Below, piece after piece: positions 3,550 through 5,705 of a stretch of 5,705 nucleotides of DNA. Each line of letters opens with the position of its first letter. Position 1 is the stretch's first letter. A program made the position numbers and the translations under genes. The notes below the pieces were generated by a model. That model saw only the letters and a program-made list of their open reading frames with translations. It did no database searches and had not been told where the DNA came from. Origin of the DNA: Planctomycetota bacterium (GTDB taxonomy: Bacteria > Planctomycetota > Phycisphaerae > UBA1845 > PWPN01); the NCBI GenBank assembly GCA_016209665.1, contig JACQVT010000102.1, positions 1 through 5,705 on the forward strand, given 5' to 3'.

Positions 3550-5705
3550 ATGCAACGATGGTGGCTGGGAGGTGGTTGCTCCATCGCTTGTGGTGTTCTG
3601 ATGAGCGTCTGGCTGTTGGCGTGCGCGACTGCGCACGGGCAGGAGGCGGCCGATGACGCGAACGCCGCGACTCCGGAAGCGCCGGCGGAAGCGAACGCTG
3701 AGCCGGGCGGCGCGAACCCGCCCGACGCTGCGGAACCGCCGGCGGAGACCGTTGCTGCCGAGGCCCCAGCCGCGTCGTCGTCGGCCGATGGCCTCCGCGC
3801 AGACTTTGTCAGCTTCCTGCACTTTGCATCGATCGGTCAGTTCGATTACGCCCAGGCCCACGCGAAGAGCCTGTTGCAGCGGCCGGACGTCGCCCCCTTG
3901 TCGGCCGAGACCGCCGAGACACTGGTCGCCCTAGCGCGGGAGCGCCCCAAGGCCATCGACACGCTCATCCTCCTCATCAACAACAGCACGATCGGCGAGG
4001 AGGCCGGGAAGGTCATGGCCCTCATTCGCGAGGCCCATCGGCGAAAGCGGATGGATCCCGACCAGATCGCTCGAAGCATTGCCATGCTCGCCGGCGGTCC
4101 CACCGACCAGGCCACCGGGCTGGAGCGCCTGATCGAGTCGGGAGAGTACGCCGTACCGGCGATGCTCGCCGTCGTCGCGGACTCGCGGCAGAAGGGCTTA
4201 CAGCCCTACGTGATCCAGGCACTGCCCCGTCTGGGCAAGCCGGCCGTGAATCCGCTGGCCGCTGCCCTGCGGGTGCGTAACGAGGTGGTCCAGCAGGTTG
4301 TGGCCGAGACGTTGGGACGGCTCGCCTATCCGCAGGCACTGCCGTATCTCAAGCGACTCGCCGGCGACAAGGATGCCAACAGTACCGTCCGCCGGGCGGG
4401 CGAGGAGGCCATCCGGTCGATCGTGGTGAGCGACCCCAGGATCAAGGACGCACCGGCTTCGCAACTGTTCGAGGAGCTTGCCGAGGGCTACTACGCGGAG
4501 GTCGATTCGTTGCGTCCCGACCCCAAGGAGCCGAGGGCCAACGTCTGGGTGGTCGAGGGGGAGACGATCAAGGCGGTCGACGTGCCGCGGCAGATCTTCT
4601 GCATGGTCATGTCGATGCAGGCTTGCGAGGCGGGGCTCGGCCTGAACAAGAGTCAGCCGGAAGTGCTCGCCCTGTGGTTGGCCGCGAACTTCCGGCGGGA
4701 GTCGCGGCTGGGGTTGGACGTCCAGACGACGGAGGCCGCGGTCGTGGACGATCCCACCCGGCCGGCGAAGTTCGAGCGAGGCATCTCGTATGCCGGCAAG
4801 TCGGGTCCGGAGTGCTGCCAACTCGTGCTGGCCCGCGGCCTGCGGGACAAGGATCGGCCGGTGGTCCTGGGCGCGATCGCGGGCTTGGCCGCGACCGCGG
4901 GCCCGAACACCATGCAGCTTGATGGCTCCAAGAGCCCCGGCCTGGTCGAAGCCGTCCGCTTCCCCGATCAACTGGTGCGAATCCGGGCGGCGCTGGTGTT
5001 CGGCACGGTCCTGCCCAAGAGGCCGTTCGTGGGCGCTACGGATGTCGTCCCGGTGCTGGCGTCGGCCCTGTCGATCACGGACCAGAGGAAGTACCTGGTG
5101 ATCGACCCCGACAAACAGCTCGTCGAGACGATCGCCGCCGATCTGACGAAGCCGGGGGCCAAGGTCATCACTGCCGAGCGGCTGGAGCTGGGGCTGGCCC
5201 ATGCGGCCAAGCAGGTCAGCCAGCTCGACGGCGTGTTCCTCGCCAGCGACATCACCAGCCCTGGACCGGCGGACGCCCTGCACGTGCTCGCCCGCGACGA
5301 GCACTTTGGTCTGGTTCCGGTGGTGGTGTACGTGAAGGAGGGGGGCATGATCGTCGCGGATCAGGTGATCGAGGCCGATGTCCGCGTCGGCCGCGTGCTG
5401 GTGGTCCCGGACAAGTCGCCGGTGGAACTGCTGGTGAGCAAACTGGAACAGGTCGGCGTCAACTACGGCTACAAGCCGCTGAGTGCCGAGGAGGGCACGG
5501 CCCTGGCCCTCGAGGCCACGCGAGCCCTGCAAAGGATCGCCGCGAACGAGTCGCGGGTGTTCGATCCGAGTGTGGCCGAGCCGGCGCTGGTGGCCGCCCT
5601 GAACCACCATGCCTCCGAAGAAGTGCGGATCGCCGCGACCCGCGTGCTGGCCCTGTTGAATACCGCGACCGCCCAGCCGGCCATCGCCGCCGTCGCGCTG
5701 GCGGC
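3550..5705 (+). CDS. Exported HEAT-repeat protein with an internal receiver-like domain (3' truncated)
   Basis: The frame runs 718 codons to the window edge without a stop. Residues 1-29 form a signal peptide: MQRWW, a hydrophobic core, and CATAHG-QE as a likely cleavage region. LLAC within it is a weak alternative lipobox. Residues 31-78 are an Ala/Pro/Glu-rich linker, probably disordered. Residues 80-180 are helical. Residues 185-300 hold HEAT-like helix pairs (VPAMLAVVADS, LGKPAVNPLAAAL, VVAETLGRLAYPQALPYLKR), and further helical repeats occupy 330-510. Residues 514-635 look like a degenerate response-regulator receiver: YLVIDPD, DITSPG with Asp567, VPVVVYVKE, VLVVPDKSP. HEAT repeats resume near 650 (ALVAALNHHASEEVRIAATR). 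HEAT proteins act as protein-binding scaffolds; the partner is unknown. It is transcribed alone from the promoter at 3353-3380. The ends of the protein and any membrane anchor or C-terminal domain lie outside the window. Confidence 0.85.
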   Translation, partial: MQRWWLGGGCSIACGVLMSVWLLACATAHGQEAADDANAATPEAPAEANAEPGGANPPDAAEPPAETVAAEAPAASSSADGLRADFVSFLHFASIGQFDYAQAHAKSLLQRPDVAPLSAETAETLVALARERPKAIDTLILLINNSTIGEEAGKVMALIREAHRRKRMDPDQIARSIAMLAGGPTDQATGLERLIESGEYAVPAMLAVVADSRQKGLQPYVIQALPRLGKPAVNPLAAALRVRNEVVQQVVAETLGRLAYPQALPYLKRLAGDKDANSTVRRAGEEAIRSIVVSDPRIKDAPASQLFEELAEGYYAEVDSLRPDPKEPRANVWVVEGETIKAVDVPRQIFCMVMSMQACEAGLGLNKSQPEVLALWLAANFRRESRLGLDVQTTEAAVVDDPTRPAKFERGISYAGKSGPECCQLVLARGLRDKDRPVVLGAIAGLAATAGPNTMQLDGSKSPGLVEAVRFPDQLVRIRAALVFGTVLPKRPFVGATDVVPVLASALSITDQRKYLVIDPDKQLVETIAADLTKPGAKVITAERLELGLAHAAKQVSQLDGVFLASDITSPGPADALHVLARDEHFGLVPVVVYVKEGGMIVADQVIEADVRVGRVLVVPDKSPVELLVSKLEQVGVNYGYKPLSAEEGTALALEATRALQRIAANESRVFDPSVAEPALVAALNHHASEEVRIAATRVLALLNTATAQPAIAAVALA

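Noticed and set aside
3404..3656. Two + strand frames in the HEAT-gene leader (3404-3601 and 3435-3656), considered as upstream genes
   Set aside because: They start with GTG and TTG without ribosome binding sites, overlap each other and the true start, and have Cys/Arg/Gly-rich chance composition.
3124..3861. 245-codon minus-strand open frame
   Set aside because: It crosses flgM, a strong + strand promoter and the HEAT-gene signal peptide, and its product is Arg/Ser/Pro low complexity with no recognisable motif.
4198..5610. 470-codon minus-strand open frame
   Set aside because: It lies exactly antisense to the HEAT-repeat gene. Its His/Arg/Asp/Gln-rich composition is typical of a GC-rich shadow frame, and it shows no domain.

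Overview
The window is GC-rich chromosomal DNA from a bacterium. The gene families suggest a planctomycete, probably near the Phycisphaerae. The clues are an exported lipoprotein joining ThuA-like and DUF1080 domains, a flgM gene lying apart from any flagellar operon, a small 'TARPEF...AYL' protein of a type I associate with that phylum, and a large exported HEAT-repeat protein. This is inferred from gene content; there is no rRNA or other marker. All supported genes are on the + strand, and the many long minus-strand open frames are shadows of GC-rich genes.

Layout: (1) 2-340 is the C-terminal end of an isocitrate/isopropylmalate dehydrogenase family enzyme, most likely LeuB. (2) 351-375 is a strong short hairpin, possibly one copy of a dispersed repeat. 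It runs into an extended -10 promoter (391-399) so close to the ATG at 407 that the 94-aa small protein is probably translated from a leaderless mRNA. (3) 885-2225 is a 446-aa lipoprotein with a ThuA-like domain followed by a DUF1080 (3-keto-disaccharide hydrolase) domain, probably acting on sugars outside the cytoplasm. A terminator-like palindrome follows at 2255-2271. (4) 2293-3273 is a small flagellar-regulation locus. It has a candidate sigma-28 promoter, a 61-aa protein, a less GC-rich stretch, a doubtful 77-aa frame whose stop overlaps the next start as ATGA, and flgM, the anti-sigma-28 factor. (5) 3353-5705 holds a near-consensus sigma-70 promoter, a leader of about 160 nt, and a long exported HEAT-repeat protein cut off by the right edge.

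The genes do not form one pathway. They look like five independent transcription units: leucine synthesis, a small unknown, carbohydrate processing, flagellar control and an extracytoplasmic scaffold. The most interesting features are a degenerate response-regulator-receiver-like domain inside the exported HEAT protein, the sigma-28-like promoter upstream of the flgM cluster, and the small protein that looks like the detached tail of a nucleotidyltransferase. I see no CRISPR array, tRNA, rRNA, insertion sequence or recognisable defence system.
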